A stretch of DNA of 64,000 nt from UBA4416 sp036676295 (GCA_036676295.1 JAKFDE010000023.1:1-64000), one strand, 5' to 3'. Counted from the first letter of the stretch, positions 8,502-18,177 are shown. A program made the numbers and translations. The notes: generated by a model not told the origin, from the letters alone.

Positions 8502-8637
8502 TTTCTGAACCTAAATACTTATAGATGTCTTTGATTTGTTAAAAAAGGGTTCAACAGGCTACTTTTAGACCAAGCGATTTTGTTTTATCTAAAAAAATTC
8601 TATCTTCATTAGCTTGGAACAGAAAGCCCCCCTTTTA

Positions 8638-9867
8638 ATGAAGCTTTGGAATATACTAAACACAGGAATCAATGATGATTTAGAGTTTTACGAAAAACGA
8701 GAAGTCAGAGTTTTAAATTTATTTGCCCTTATTACACTTTCGGGTATATTAATCGGCATTTCAACTACTTTTTTTATAGCCGGAGAATATCCAAAGCCTA
8801 TTGTAGCATTTACTTCGCTATGCTCATTAGCTATTTTATTCTTTCACTATAAAAAATTTTACACTCCTACCTCTTACATTTTTGTTGCCTTTATTAATTT
8901 TTCGGTCTTTATTTTAAGTGAGCAATACCACGTAGCCGTGGGTAATTTTTTATACTATTTTCCTATTATATTTTGCATCGCTTTAATTCACAATCCTTCA
9001 AAATCTACAACAAGAACGCTGATATTTTTATTCATTACTCTAGTAAGTTTCTCCTTTTCCCTGATCTTTCGCTTCGAAAGTTTGCTTATTAAATCCGTTA
9101 CTTTATCCGACGAAAAAACCTTACTAATATACAACAGCGCTTTAACTCTTGTCATTACAATGGTTTTAGTGTATCTGGTGATCCGATTAATTAACCAACA
9201 AAATAATGAGGTAATGTTGTTGTTAGAAAAAGAGCATGAGGCTCAATCAAAAATTTCTCATTCCTTAAAAGAAAAAGAAACGTTGTTGGCCGAAATACAA
9301 CATCGCGTAAAAAACAACCTGGCTATCATTACCGGTTTATTGAATTTACAAACCGAAAAAGCCCCTTGCGATGTTTCAAAGAATTTAATGATCGAGTCGC
9401 GCAACCGCGTAATGAGTATTGCTATGGTGCATGAACGTTTATACAAAAAAGACAATCTCGCCAAGATCGATTTTAAAATGTATTTATCTGAATTGGTAAA
9501 CGAAGTGGTGAAAAGTTTCCCTTCAAAAAATCTTATTGAAATAAAGGAAGAATTGGATAATGCTGAAATAGAGATCACCAAAGCCGTTCCTATTGGTTTA
9601 ATTTTAAACGAAGCCATTACCAATGCTTTAAAACATGCCTTTCACGAAGGTTTTGAAAAACCAAAGATCACGATTCAAATGCAAACCATTTATGATAAAA
9701 TGCAGATCTCTTTATCCGACAATGGAAAAGGATTTAAAGATCTGGACAACAGAGAAGAGTCTTCTTTAGGTATATCGCTCATTGAATCTTTAGCTGATCA
9801 GATTGACGCCAAAGTTGCTTTCAGAAATAACAATGGCGCTACGGTTAGTTTAGTATTTGGCATTTAA
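8638..9867 (+). CDS. membrane sensor histidine kinase, HisKA_2 type
   Basis: 409 residues from the ATG at 8638; a TTG at 8614 would add eight residues and is less likely. About six hydrophobic segments fill residues 25-185, then a short coiled coil leads into the dimerisation/phosphotransfer domain LLAEIQHRVKNNLAIITGLL, with phospho-acceptor His222. The H-R-V-K-N-N arrangement is typical of HisKA_2 kinases. The ATPase domain shows the N-box NEAITNALKHAF, the G1 box DNGKGF and a GISLIESLADQ segment. No response regulator is adjacent, so its partner and signal are unknown. It follows leuS by about 135 bp and is probably transcribed separately. Confidence 0.9.
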   Translation: MKLWNILNTGINDDLEFYEKREVRVLNLFALITLSGILIGISTTFFIAGEYPKPIVAFTSLCSLAILFFHYKKFYTPTSYIFVAFINFSVFILSEQYHVAVGNFLYYFPIIFCIALIHNPSKSTTRTLIFLFITLVSFSFSLIFRFESLLIKSVTLSDEKTLLIYNSALTLVITMVLVYLVIRLINQQNNEVMLLLEKEHEAQSKISHSLKEKETLLAEIQHRVKNNLAIITGLLNLQTEKAPCDVSKNLMIESRNRVMSIAMVHERLYKKDNLAKIDFKMYLSELVNEVVKSFPSKNLIEIKEELDNAEIEITKAVPIGLILNEAITNALKHAFHEGFEKPKITIQMQTIYDKMQISLSDNGKGFKDLDNREESSLGISLIESLADQIDAKVAFRNNNGATVSLVFGI

Positions 9868-9933
9868 TCCTTCCTACAAATACATTTTATATTTCGGGAT
9901 TATCAGTATCTTTAATCATACTAATTTAGTGTT

Positions 9934-11181
9934 ATGAGGTCTTTTTTCTATATCTGTTTCCTGTTACTTTCCATATCTGTTTGTGCACAAACCAAGCAAG
10001 CTTTAAAAGCAGGGTCGTGGCGAGGTGTATTTACCTTAAGCGAAAAAAAGAACGAAATTATTTTGCCCTTTAATTTTGAAGTAAGCTATCTCAAAAACAA
10101 AGCGGTGCTGGTTGTCAAAAATGCGGAAGAAAAAATAAAGGTTCAGGAAATAAGCATGATCAATGATTCGATCATTATCAAAATGCCGGTCTTTGATTCT
10201 GAATTCAGAACAAAATTAATACGGGATACTTTAACCGGAGTTTGGATCAATCATTCCAAAAAAGAAAAAAACAGTATTCCATTTGAAGCCTATTATAATG
10301 ACACAAGGCGCTTTGTAACTAATAAAGATGCCTCAGCTGACTTTACAGGAAAATATGAAGTAACCTTTGATGTTGGCAAAGAAGGCGAATACAAAGCCAT
10401 TGGTTTATTTAAACAAACCGGAAATAAATTAACAGGGACTTTTTTAACTGAAACCGGCGACTATCGCTATTTAGAAGGATCCGTACAAAATAATACAATG
10501 GCGCTATCTTGTTTTGATGGCTCACATGCTTTTTTGTTTGTTGCCAGTAGTGCCAAAACTACCGGAAAAGCAGATTCATTATCAGGCGAAGCCTTTTATG
10601 GCATTTCAGGTAAAGAAAATTGGGTGGCTTTTAGAAACGAAAAATTTGAATTAAAAGATCCGGAAAGTATTACCTATTTAAAAAATCCTGACGAAAAGAT
10701 CTCTTTTTCATTTCCCAACCTCGATGGAAAAACGGTGACGTTAAACGATGAGAAATTTAAGAACAAAGTAGTCATCATTCAATTAATGGGAAGCTGGTGC
10801 CCTAATTGCATGGACGAAACCGCTTATTTAGCAAAGGTTTACAAACAATATAAAAGCAAGGGTTTAGAGATCGTGGCCTTAGCTTATGAACGCACTCCCG
10901 ATTTTGAAAAAGCAAAAAATAATATACTGCGTTCTAAAAAGAAATTTGGTGCCGACTATGAATTTTTAATTACAGGCTTAAGCGGTTCTGCTAAAGCTTC
11001 CGAAAGTTTACCTTTTTTAAATAAAGTTTCTGCTTTCCCAACAACTATCATCTTAGACAGGAAACATCGCGTTAAAACTATTTATACCGGTTTTAGTGGT
11101 CCCGCTACCGGTAAAGCCTATGAGCAATATCAGGTTAAAACCGATAACCTGATCCAGCAATTACTTCTGAAAAAGGATTAA
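9934..11181 (+). CDS. exported TlpA/thioredoxin-fold protein with long N-terminal domain
   Basis: 415 residues with a signal peptide (SFFYICFLLLSISVCAQT). Residues about 25-245 form a domain rich in beta-strands that I do not recognise. The C-terminal part (about 265-415) is a redoxin/TlpA-like domain with the active-site motif GSWCPNCMDE (Cys289, Cys292) and the cis-proline segment VSAFPTT. It should act in the periplasm or at the outer membrane as a thiol-disulfide reductase; the partner is unknown. It stands alone between the kinase and ribBA. A hairpin at 11207-11229 follows its stop codon. Confidence 0.88.
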   Translation: MRSFFYICFLLLSISVCAQTKQALKAGSWRGVFTLSEKKNEIILPFNFEVSYLKNKAVLVVKNAEEKIKVQEISMINDSIIIKMPVFDSEFRTKLIRDTLTGVWINHSKKEKNSIPFEAYYNDTRRFVTNKDASADFTGKYEVTFDVGKEGEYKAIGLFKQTGNKLTGTFLTETGDYRYLEGSVQNNTMALSCFDGSHAFLFVASSAKTTGKADSLSGEAFYGISGKENWVAFRNEKFELKDPESITYLKNPDEKISFSFPNLDGKTVTLNDEKFKNKVVIIQLMGSWCPNCMDETAYLAKVYKQYKSKGLEIVALAYERTPDFEKAKNNILRSKKKFGADYEFLITGLSGSAKASESLPFLNKVSAFPTTIILDRKHRVKTIYTGFSGPATGKAYEQYQVKTDNLIQQLLLKKD

Positions 11182-11206
11182 TTCAAATCACTTTTAACTC
11201 AAATTA

Positions 11207-11235
11207 GGCTTATTTCAGACAAATAAGCCATTTTA
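11207..11235 (+). terminator. hairpin downstream of the TlpA-like gene
   Basis: A perfect 9-bp stem GGCTTATTT (11207-11215) and AAATAAGCC (11221-11229) with a 5-base loop, followed by ATTTTAT. It is a modest intrinsic terminator. Being only about 25 bases before the ribBA start, it could instead influence ribBA expression. A TAAATTTG match to the -7 element lies at 11240-11247, without a clear -33 partner. Confidence 0.55.
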
Positions 11236-11254
11236 TCCGTAAATTTGCGTCCGC

Positions 11255-12460
11255 ATGGAAAAAATTAAATTGAACACCATTGAAGAAGCTATTACCGATA
11301 TTCAAAACGGTAAGGTTATTATTGTAGTTGATGATGAAGATCGTGAAAACGAAGGCGACTTTTTAACTGCTGCCCGCAACATTACTCCCGAAGTGGTCAA
11401 CTTTATGGCTACCCACGGCCGTGGCTTAATTTGTGCCGCTATTACGGAAGAGAAAGCCAAAGAACTACAATTAGAATTAATGGTAACTTCCAATACTGCT
11501 TTACATGAAACGGCATTCACGGTTTCTATCGATCTACTAGGATATGGTTGCACCACCGGAATTTCTGCATCCGACCGATCAAAAACTATCCAGGCGATGA
11601 TCGATCCTAATATGAAAGCCAAAGATTTTGGAAGACCGGGTCATATATTTCCTTTGATTGCAAAAAACGGTGGCGTATTACGTCGCACCGGACATACAGA
11701 AGCAACGATTGATTTTGCGCGTTTAGCCGGCTTTGAACCTTGTGGCGCTTTAGTAGAGATCATGAACGAGGATGGCACGATGGCTCGTTTACCGGATTTA
11801 ATGAAAATTGCCAAAAAATTTGATCTGAAGATCGTTACCATAAAAGATCTGATCTCTTACCGTTTAGCTAAAGAAAGCATTGTGACTAAACAAGTAGAAG
11901 TTGCCATGCCAACTAAATTTGGTAATTTCAGATTGATCGATTATAAAGTGAATACTAACGGTGAGGAACACCTCGCTTTAATAAAAGGTGAATGGAAAAA
12001 AGATGAACCTGTTTTAGTACGCGTTCACTCTTCTTGTGTTACCGGTGATATTTTCGGCTCATGCCGTTGCGATTGCGGCCCTCAGTTAGAGAAAGCGATG
12101 GAGTTGATCGAAAAAGAAGGAAAGGGAGTGATCGTATACATGAATCAGGAAGGCAGAGGCATTGGTTTATTAAATAAATTAAAAGCTTATAAATTACAGG
12201 AAGAAGGCAAAGACACCGTAGAAGCAAATTTAGAATTGGGCTTTAAAGCCGATGAGCGCGATTACGGTATTGGTGCACAAATTTTAAGAGACCTTGGTGT
12301 TTCTAAAATGCGTTTAATGACCAACAACCCTGTGAAACGTGTAGGATTAGTTGGTTATGGCTTAGAGATCGTAGAAAACATTTCTATCATCATCGAATCA
12401 AACCCTCACAACGAAAAATATTTACAAACCAAAAAAGAAAAATTGGGTCACCATTTTTAA
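11255..12460 (+). CDS. ribBA: bifunctional 3,4-dihydroxy-2-butanone 4-phosphate synthase / GTP cyclohydrolase II
   Basis: Makes both riboflavin precursors. The RibB half (about 1-200) carries DDEDRENEGDF near the start and the GHTEATIDFARLAG signature. The RibA half (about 205-401) carries the zinc ligands in GDIFGSCRCDCGPQ and the YMNQEGRGIGL motif. Length of 401 residues matches the fused enzyme. No FMN riboswitch-like structure is evident in the short upstream gap. truB follows after 14 bases and is probably co-transcribed. Confidence 0.97.
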   Translation: MEKIKLNTIEEAITDIQNGKVIIVVDDEDRENEGDFLTAARNITPEVVNFMATHGRGLICAAITEEKAKELQLELMVTSNTALHETAFTVSIDLLGYGCTTGISASDRSKTIQAMIDPNMKAKDFGRPGHIFPLIAKNGGVLRRTGHTEATIDFARLAGFEPCGALVEIMNEDGTMARLPDLMKIAKKFDLKIVTIKDLISYRLAKESIVTKQVEVAMPTKFGNFRLIDYKVNTNGEEHLALIKGEWKKDEPVLVRVHSSCVTGDIFGSCRCDCGPQLEKAMELIEKEGKGVIVYMNQEGRGIGLLNKLKAYKLQEEGKDTVEANLELGFKADERDYGIGAQILRDLGVSKMRLMTNNPVKRVGLVGYGLEIVENISIIIESNPHNEKYLQTKKEKLGHHF

Positions 12461-12474
12461 TTGGTTTTACCATC

Positions 12475-13179
12475 ATGGAAACAGACTACCGCAGCGGCGA
12501 ATTATTATTAATTAATAAACCATATACATGGTCGTCGTTTCAGGCTGTCAATAAATTAAAGCATGCTTTAAAAAAACATCCATCATTATTATTAGATGGA
12601 AAACATGTGCATTTAAAAATCGGCCATGCTGGTACATTGGATCCTTTAGCTACAGGTTTATTAATTATTTGCACCGGAAAAAGAACCAAATCAATTTCTG
12701 AATTTCAGGATCTGCCTAAAGAATATACCGGCACTTTTTTTATTGGGGCTACTACTCCTTGTTACGATAAAGAAAAAGAAGTAGATGCAACCTACCCTAC
12801 CGAACATATTACCGAACAATTAGTTCGAGAAGTAGCCCAATCTTTTATAGGTAAACAAGAACAGGTTCCGCCTATGTTCAGCGCCGTTAAAGTAGACGGG
12901 AAACGGATGTATAAATTAGCGAGAATTGGCGAGGAAATAGAATTAAAACCACGCCCTATTGAGATCTTAGATTTTGAAATAACCTCTTGCAACTTACCAT
13001 TGGTTAATTTTAGAATTGCCTGCACAAAAGGTACTTACATCAGAAGTATTGCCCGCGATTTTGGCTTAGCCTTAGATAGTGGTGCTTATCTCGATACTTT
13101 ATGTCGAACAAAAATTGGCGATTACTCGATCGAAAATTCAAAAACACCCGAAGAATTCATTAAAGAACTTACGCACTAA
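12475..13179 (+). CDS. truB: tRNA pseudouridine-55 synthase
   Basis: Converts U55 of tRNAs to pseudouridine. The catalytic motif KIGHAGTLDPLATGLL places the essential Asp at residue 56. VPPMFSAVKVDGKRMYKLAR and GTYIRSIARD are further TruB signatures. The 234 residues are typical of the short form without a large C-terminal PUA domain. In many Bacteroidota truB lies beside ftsX, DUF3098 and uppP; here uppP and DUF3098 are about 46 kb away, so that neighbourhood is broken. Confidence 0.96.
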   Translation: METDYRSGELLLINKPYTWSSFQAVNKLKHALKKHPSLLLDGKHVHLKIGHAGTLDPLATGLLIICTGKRTKSISEFQDLPKEYTGTFFIGATTPCYDKEKEVDATYPTEHITEQLVREVAQSFIGKQEQVPPMFSAVKVDGKRMYKLARIGEEIELKPRPIEILDFEITSCNLPLVNFRIACTKGTYIRSIARDFGLALDSGAYLDTLCRTKIGDYSIENSKTPEEFIKELTH

Positions 13180-13221
13180 AAACTTATTAATTACGCCTAC
13201 CTCTGATTTACACGTTGTATC

Positions 13222-13704
13222 TTGGATCTACAAAAACATAATCAAAAAGCGTCTACTCTTAAGAAAGAGAACAGAACCTTCTTTGATAAACTGAAGCGTA
13301 CTAAGCCAAAAAATTTAGATGAAAAGTTTCACAACTTACACGAAGAAGTGTTTGAAGAAATTGATTGTTTAGCCTGTGCTAATTGCTGTAAGACCACTTC
13401 TCCTATTTTCTACAACAGAGATATTGAACGACTAGCCAAACATTTTAGAATAAAACCCGGTGAGTTTATAGATAAATATTTACGCATTGATGAAGACAAA
13501 GATTACGTTCTCAGACAAGCTCCATGTCCATTTTTAGGATCAGATAATTACTGCTCCGTATATGAAGCCCGGCCAACTGCTTGCAGAGAATACCCTCACA
13601 CTGATAGAAAACGGATGGAACAAATTTTAGATCTAACCTTTAAAAATACAATTGTATGTCCGGCTGTGTTAGAGATCACTGAACGGTTAAAGAAAATCAT
13701 TTAA
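13222..13704 (+). CDS. YkgJ/UPF0153-type cysteine-cluster protein
   Basis: 160 residues with the family's metal-binding pattern: CLACANCCK (Cys49, 52, 55, 56), then CPFL (Cys102), YCSVYEARPTACREYPH (Cys111, Cys121). The family is predicted to bind zinc or an iron-sulfur cluster; its function is not established. The frame opens after a stop at 13204 and has no in-frame ATG before the conserved region, so TTG 13222 is the likeliest start. The N-terminal 40 residues are lysine-rich. It follows truB by 42 bp and may share its transcript. Confidence 0.85.
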   Translation: MDLQKHNQKASTLKKENRTFFDKLKRTKPKNLDEKFHNLHEEVFEEIDCLACANCCKTTSPIFYNRDIERLAKHFRIKPGEFIDKYLRIDEDKDYVLRQAPCPFLGSDNYCSVYEARPTACREYPHTDRKRMEQILDLTFKNTIVCPAVLEITERLKKII

Positions 13705-13736
13705 GTGTTAACTCATACTTCCGCAATAGTCGTCAG

Positions 13737-14219
13737 TTATTGCTTTGTCCAGGTTTCTGTATATTTATATACAGTTGAGCCAGTAGTCGATTCAATATAA
13801 TATTTCAGTGTAGTCGCATTTAATTCAACTACAGTTACGGTATCTGAATTTGCTAAAACAATTTTCGTTTCATTACTTGCCCAATTCCAATTAAATGTTG
13901 TTGTTTGTGGATTAGACGGCGAGCATTTTGTCAGGCCCTCATCCTCTGTTACAGTGTTTGAAGTGGAAAACATTCTTGTGTTATCTTTCAAACAAGCAGA
14001 CGTGGATGCATACAAATCTACGGTATTAGTATTAACACTATTTGTCTCAATATTTGCAGTGAGCTTCCAGGTTTTATTACATAGTTTGCTTGTGTTTGTT
14101 TCTGTAGGAGAAACAGAAGTTGGCGTAACCTCTTCCGGGTTATCATTCTTTTTTTTACAAGATCCAAGCAATAAGCCTACGCACAAAAGACTTAGCAATA
14201 TTACATTTCCTTTTTTCAT
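13737..14219 (-). CDS. lipocalin-like lipoprotein, function unknown
   Basis: 160 residues. The N-terminus is a clear lipoprotein signal (VILLSLLCVGLLLGSC, lipidation Cys at 21) followed by a charged KKKNDNPEE tether. The rest resembles small Bacteroidota lipocalin-like domains: a KLCNKTWKLTANIE start, alternating strands, and a W-rich NWNW segment. Four further Cys may pair. Probably anchored to the inner leaflet of the outer membrane or the periplasmic face. It is convergent with the YkgJ-type gene and has its own upstream region. Confidence 0.75.
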   Translation of the reverse strand: MKKGNVILLSLLCVGLLLGSCKKKNDNPEEVTPTSVSPTETNTSKLCNKTWKLTANIETNSVNTNTVDLYASTSACLKDNTRMFSTSNTVTEDEGLTKCSPSNPQTTTFNWNWASNETKIVLANSDTVTVVELNATTLKYYIESTTGSTVYKYTETWTKQ

Positions 14220-14323
14220 ATTTTTTATAATTACTTTATAAAATGGCTCTTTAATTTTTTTCTAAAAACAATTTAGGAAAACAGCTACCATCTAAAATAA
14301 AATCACTCGAACTGACAATTGTT

Positions 14324-14758
14324 TTACTTAGTTCCCGTATGTCCGAAGCCTCCGGCTCCACGTTGAGTCTCTTCTAACGATGAAGTTTGTTCCCAGGTAA
14401 TTTGTTCGTGTTTAGCAATTACCATTTGAGCCACACGCTCACCATCATTTATTACAAAAGCTGTATTAGATAAATTCACTAACAATACTTTTACTTCACC
14501 TCTGTAATCCGCATCAATTGTTCCCGGCGAATTTAGAACGGTAACACCATTTTTAAATGCTAAACCACTACGCGGACGAATTTGTGCTTCGTATCCTTTT
14601 TGTAATTCAATAAACAGTCCTGTTGGCACTAAAGCTCTTTCAAGAGGGTTTAACTCAATTGGTGAATCAATATTAGCTCTAAGATCTAACCCGGCTGACA
14701 ACTCAGTGGCGTATTGCGGTAACTCATGTTTTGATTGATTAACTACTCTAACTATCAT
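14324..14758 (-). CDS. dut: deoxyuridine 5'-triphosphate nucleotidohydrolase
   Basis: Hydrolyses dUTP to dUMP and pyrophosphate, keeping uracil out of DNA. All five motifs of the trimeric family are present: AGLDLRAN (22-29), RPRSGLA, GTIDADYRGEV, GERVAQMVI, and the C-terminal RGAGGFGHTGT that closes over the active site. At 144 residues the length is standard. Its ATG overlaps the flippase stop by four bases (ATGA), which indicates translational coupling in the operon running down from panD. Confidence 0.97.
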   Translation of the reverse strand: MIVRVVNQSKHELPQYATELSAGLDLRANIDSPIELNPLERALVPTGLFIELQKGYEAQIRPRSGLAFKNGVTVLNSPGTIDADYRGEVKVLLVNLSNTAFVINDGERVAQMVIAKHEQITWEQTSSLEETQRGAGGFGHTGTK

Positions 14759-16239
14759 GCTTCTAAATGTTTCAGATTTTTTAAATTATCGAATTCTAAT
14801 TTATAAAATATCCAGGCAAATAAGATTAACAAACTATTATTTAATATCAACTTTATACTCGTGCTTTGCATATCCGAATAAATCGTAGAAATAAAATAAA
14901 ATCCAAGAGCTAGAAAAGTAAACACAAAAATGCTTCTTACGTTATATTTCACCGGATAATATTTTTGGCCTAATACATAAGAAGCGATCATCATCACGCC
15001 ATAAGAAATTAATGTGGCCCAAGCACAAGCCATATAACCATATTTTGGAATGAAGCCAAAGTTAATCACCAAAGTAATAATGGCTCCGCCAACAGTGATC
15101 ATCGCACCGAACTTAGTTTGTCCGGTTAATTTAAACCAAATAGATAAATTCCAATAAATTCCTACGCATAAATTTGCTAATAATAAAATAGGCACAACGC
15201 CCAAGCCTGCTCTGTATTTTTCGCTCACTGCCAATTGTAACCAAGGCAAATTCATCATGGTTCCTAAAAATAAAAACAAACAAAAGAGTACATAATATTT
15301 CATTACCACGGCATTGATGCGTTTAGAGTTTTTGCTTTGCGCATTATTAAAAAAGAAGGGCTCCGCTGCATATTTAAAAGCAGTGGTAAAAATGGTCATC
15401 AACATAGCAATGCGATAACAGGCGCCATAAATCCCCAATTCGCCTCTGGCAGTTTCTTCGGGTAATAAATATTTTAAAATAAAACGATCAAACGTTTCGT
15501 TGATCATACCTGCAAAACCCAATATTAATAAAGGCCAGGCATACTTAAACATTTGTTTCCATAGCTCTTTATCAAACACATATTGTATGCTTAAAAACTC
15601 TTTGGATAAAACGATCAAACAAATAATGTTTGCCAACAAACCGGCTAAAAAGGTATAACCTACGCCTACTTCAGGGTTATAACACGAAGCAAAGAATGAG
15701 TCTTCTCCACTCACATAAGCTGGTTTACAAATGTTGAAATAAAATACATTGATCAAAATAAATAGAGTAACATTTAATAGTTTCAATGTAGCAAAACGCC
15801 TGGCCTGATTAGTTAAACGTAATCTGGCAAAGGGAATCGCCATCATGGCATCTGTTGCTACAATTAATACACACCATATTACAAAATTAACATGATTAGG
15901 TTCTTTAACCAACACGGCAATTGGACCCGAAAATAAAATGAATAAAAGAGAAAGTCCAATGCTACTAATAAAAATAGAAATCAATGCTGTAGAATAAACA
16001 ACCTCTTTATTATCTGATTTACTCGAAAAATTAAAAAATGCTGTTTCCATTCCATAAGTAAATAAAATGTTGACGAAACTGATATAGGCGTAAAACTCAG
16101 TATTAGCTGATAACTCCTGAGGTTCAACAAATAAATACGTAAGAATGAAAGAATATAAAAAAGTAATCACCCGCGGCAATACACTGCCTAAACCATAGAC
16201 AACAGTTTGCGAAGCGAGTTTTTTGAGAGGGTTAGACAC
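14755..16239 (-). CDS. polysaccharide flippase (Wzx/MOP superfamily)
   Basis: 494 residues with about 12-14 membrane segments, starting SNPLKKLASQTVVYGLGSVLPR, which is typical of lipid-linked oligosaccharide flippases in the MOP superfamily. The start appears to be GTG at 16239, with no suitable upstream ATG. Likely moves an undecaprenyl-linked glycan across the inner membrane; which glycan is unknown. It lies between the heptose adenylyltransferase gene and dut, with a gap of 88 bp upstream and a 4-bp overlap downstream. Confidence 0.88.
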   Translation of the reverse strand: MSNPLKKLASQTVVYGLGSVLPRVITFLYSFILTYLFVEPQELSANTEFYAYISFVNILFTYGMETAFFNFSSKSDNKEVVYSTALISIFISSIGLSLLFILFSGPIAVLVKEPNHVNFVIWCVLIVATDAMMAIPFARLRLTNQARRFATLKLLNVTLFILINVFYFNICKPAYVSGEDSFFASCYNPEVGVGYTFLAGLLANIICLIVLSKEFLSIQYVFDKELWKQMFKYAWPLLILGFAGMINETFDRFILKYLLPEETARGELGIYGACYRIAMLMTIFTTAFKYAAEPFFFNNAQSKNSKRINAVVMKYYVLFCLFLFLGTMMNLPWLQLAVSEKYRAGLGVVPILLLANLCVGIYWNLSIWFKLTGQTKFGAMITVGGAIITLVINFGFIPKYGYMACAWATLISYGVMMIASYVLGQKYYPVKYNVRSIFVFTFLALGFYFISTIYSDMQSTSIKLILNNSLLILFAWIFYKLEFDNLKNLKHLEA

Positions 16240-16327
16240 TTTAATGTTTTAAGAAACTAAAAATAAGCTATTAATCATTTTCTCAGGGCGGTTACTTTCT
16301 AAGATATTAACCTCGATTAGTTATTAG

Positions 16328-16819
16328 CTATTGCTTCATTTTTGAAATTAAATTGGTAGTAGAAAAACCTTTCACTAAAGGAATGGTGATCACCTTACCG
16401 CCTTTTGCGGTTACAACATCGTAGCCAACAATCTCTTCGGCCTTGTAGTCATCTCCTTTTACCAAAACATCGGGCTGTACAAATTGTATCAACTCATAAG
16501 GCGTGTCTTCATCAAATAAGATAATCGCATCGATACATTCTAACCCGGCTAAAATAGTAGCACGTGTATCTTCCGAATTAATAGGTCTTTCAGGTGATTT
16601 ACCCAAACGTTTAACCGATGCGTCGGTATTTAATCCCAATACCAATACATCTCCCAGATCTTTGGCCTGAGTTAAATATTCAACATGTCCGCGATGTAAA
16701 ATATCAAAACAGCCATTGGTAAATACTACTTTCTTTCCTTGCTTTTGGCAATTAGTTAAAAACCCTTTAAGGGTTTCTTTCGAATAAATTTTCTGACTAA
16801 GCTTCTGGTGAAACGACAT
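16328..16819 (-). CDS. rfaE2: D-glycero-beta-D-manno-heptose 1-phosphate adenylyltransferase
   Basis: 163-residue nucleotidyltransferase corresponding to the C-terminal half of HldE, making ADP-heptose for lipopolysaccharide. The signature VVFTNGCFDILHRGHVEYL carries the HxGH motif (His42-His45); VKGDDY and GFSTTNLISKM are further family landmarks. The kinase half is not in the window. It overlaps the 3' end of the upstream membrane-protein gene by 23 bases, so the two are co-translated. Adjacency to a flippase fits an envelope glycan role. Confidence 0.93.
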   Translation of the reverse strand: MSFHQKLSQKIYSKETLKGFLTNCQKQGKKVVFTNGCFDILHRGHVEYLTQAKDLGDVLVLGLNTDASVKRLGKSPERPINSEDTRATILAGLECIDAIILFDEDTPYELIQFVQPDVLVKGDDYKAEEIVGYDVVTAKGGKVITIPLVKGFSTTNLISKMKQ

Positions 16820-17822
16820 CGCTTTTAGATTTATTGATAATAGGCAATAAAATAAGACTTAACAATCCAAGTACAACAATTAAAATAAATTGGGCTGTCC
16901 ACACCATCCAAGGAAATGAAAATGCGCTCACCTCATCTACATGATAAGTGGCCGTTAACAAGCCTGTAATAATTGCCGGATAAACGCCTAAGCCTCCCGG
17001 CGTAAATACCACGCCAAAAGTACCAAATAATAATAATACCAAACCTTCTGAATGACCTAAGTGGGCGGTGCCGGTAAATGCAAAAAAACAAGCATATAAG
17101 GCATAAAAATAACAGGCCCAAATTCCAAAACTCAATAAAATAAATTGGAATTTATTTTCCATATCTTTAATAGAACTCAAGCCTTTTCCAAAACCTTTAA
17201 TAACGTTTCCGGCCTTACCTTTTAATAAATTCGATATTTTTTTGCGTACAAAAATAAATGCTACCACCACTAATATCAATATTCCGGCTAAAACAAAAAG
17301 TTTAGTTGTGTTTTGTGCTGCTCCTTGCAACTTAAGCATCATCGGGTTATAAATATATTCTGCTGTCAAATCTTTTAATTGAGAAAATTGAGCGAACAGG
17401 GTTAAAAAGAAGATAACTACCAGTAACAACATATCTACAATACGCTCCGTAATGACTGTTCCTAAAGCTACTTCAAAAGGCACATCGTCATATTTTCTTA
17501 CCAATGTACAACGGGTAATTTCTCCCATGCGCGGTAAACCATAATTAGCAAAATAGCCAATTAATACAGCTCCCAAAGCATTGGCAGGTTTTACCTTATA
17601 ACCTAATGGTTTTAGTAAATAATTCCAACGAAAGGCTCTTAAAAAATGACTCAAAAAGGCAATAAACACTGAAATAGCTACCCAAAAATAATTAGCATTT
17701 TGAAACGCTTTTAAAATATCATCTTTCTTAGTCCATACAGATCTAAAAGATAACCAAACCAGTAAAATACCTATGCCAAGTAAAATAATAAATTGAAGAA
17801 TGGCTTTGGTATTTTTATTCAC
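16797..17822 (-). CDS. lysylphosphatidylglycerol synthase TM-region-like membrane protein (UPF0104)
   Basis: 341 residues with about eight membrane segments and the family pattern LRAFRWNYLLKPLGY, GYFANYGLPRMGEITRC and PGGLGVYPA. It lacks the soluble aminoacyl-transferase domain of MprF, so it is not a complete LPG synthase; members of this family are proposed lipid or isoprenoid-linked transporters. Start is GTG 17822, four bases from the panD stop. It sits in the panD-to-dut operon with glycan genes. Confidence 0.87.
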   Translation of the reverse strand: MNKNTKAILQFIILLGIGILLVWLSFRSVWTKKDDILKAFQNANYFWVAISVFIAFLSHFLRAFRWNYLLKPLGYKVKPANALGAVLIGYFANYGLPRMGEITRCTLVRKYDDVPFEVALGTVITERIVDMLLLVVIFFLTLFAQFSQLKDLTAEYIYNPMMLKLQGAAQNTTKLFVLAGILILVVVAFIFVRKKISNLLKGKAGNVIKGFGKGLSSIKDMENKFQFILLSFGIWACYFYALYACFFAFTGTAHLGHSEGLVLLLFGTFGVVFTPGGLGVYPAIITGLLTATYHVDEVSAFSFPWMVWTAQFILIVVLGLLSLILLPIINKSKSDVVSPEA

Positions 17823-17826
17823 GATC

Positions 17827-18177
17827 TTATTTTAAACGATTTGTTTTAGTATCAGGGAAAACCACCCATGGCCTGAATGTTTTGGCTTTTTCAAAATCCA
17901 TATTGGCGTATGAAATGATAATAACCACATCTCCTAAGCTAACGTGCTTTGCTGCCGGGCCATTTAAACAAATAACTCCCGAACCACGCTCTCCTCTAAT
18001 AACATAAGTAATTAAGCGTTGACCATTATTTTTGTTGAGTACATGAACTTGTTCATTTTCAATCATATTTGCCGCATCCATCAAGTCTTCGTCAATGGTA
18101 ATGCTTCCTATATAATCCAACTCTGCCTGTGTTACAGTTACACAATGCAGTTTAGATTTCATTACTTGAATTTCCAT
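17827..18177 (-). CDS. panD: aspartate 1-decarboxylase precursor
   Basis: Makes beta-alanine for pantothenate and coenzyme A. The self-cleavage site is YIGSITID, between Gly24 and Ser25; Ser25 becomes the pyruvoyl group. Other conserved segments are KLHCVTVTQAEL, NNGQRLITYVI (active-site Arg/Thr/Tyr) and GERGSGVICLNGPAA. 116 residues is the standard length. The Cys after the conserved His differs from the Arg of E. coli but is usual in Bacteroidota. It heads the minus-strand operon running to dut. panC is not in the window. Confidence 0.96.
   Translation of the reverse strand: MEIQVMKSKLHCVTVTQAELDYIGSITIDEDLMDAANMIENEQVHVLNKNNGQRLITYVIRGERGSGVICLNGPAAKHVSLGDVVIIISYANMDFEKAKTFRPWVVFPDTKTNRLK

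Noticed and set aside
11182..11254. FMN riboswitch before ribBA
   Set aside because: The gap of 73 bases is too short and holds only a simple hairpin and a -7-like element.
13079..13294. Frame spanning the end of truB and start of the YkgJ-type gene
   Set aside because: It overlaps two well-supported genes in another frame and has no recognisable motif.
17827..18177. PanD Cys12 in place of the Arg of E. coli as a possible active-site defect
   Set aside because: The Cys is usual in Bacteroidota PanD and the cleavage site and substrate-binding residues are intact.
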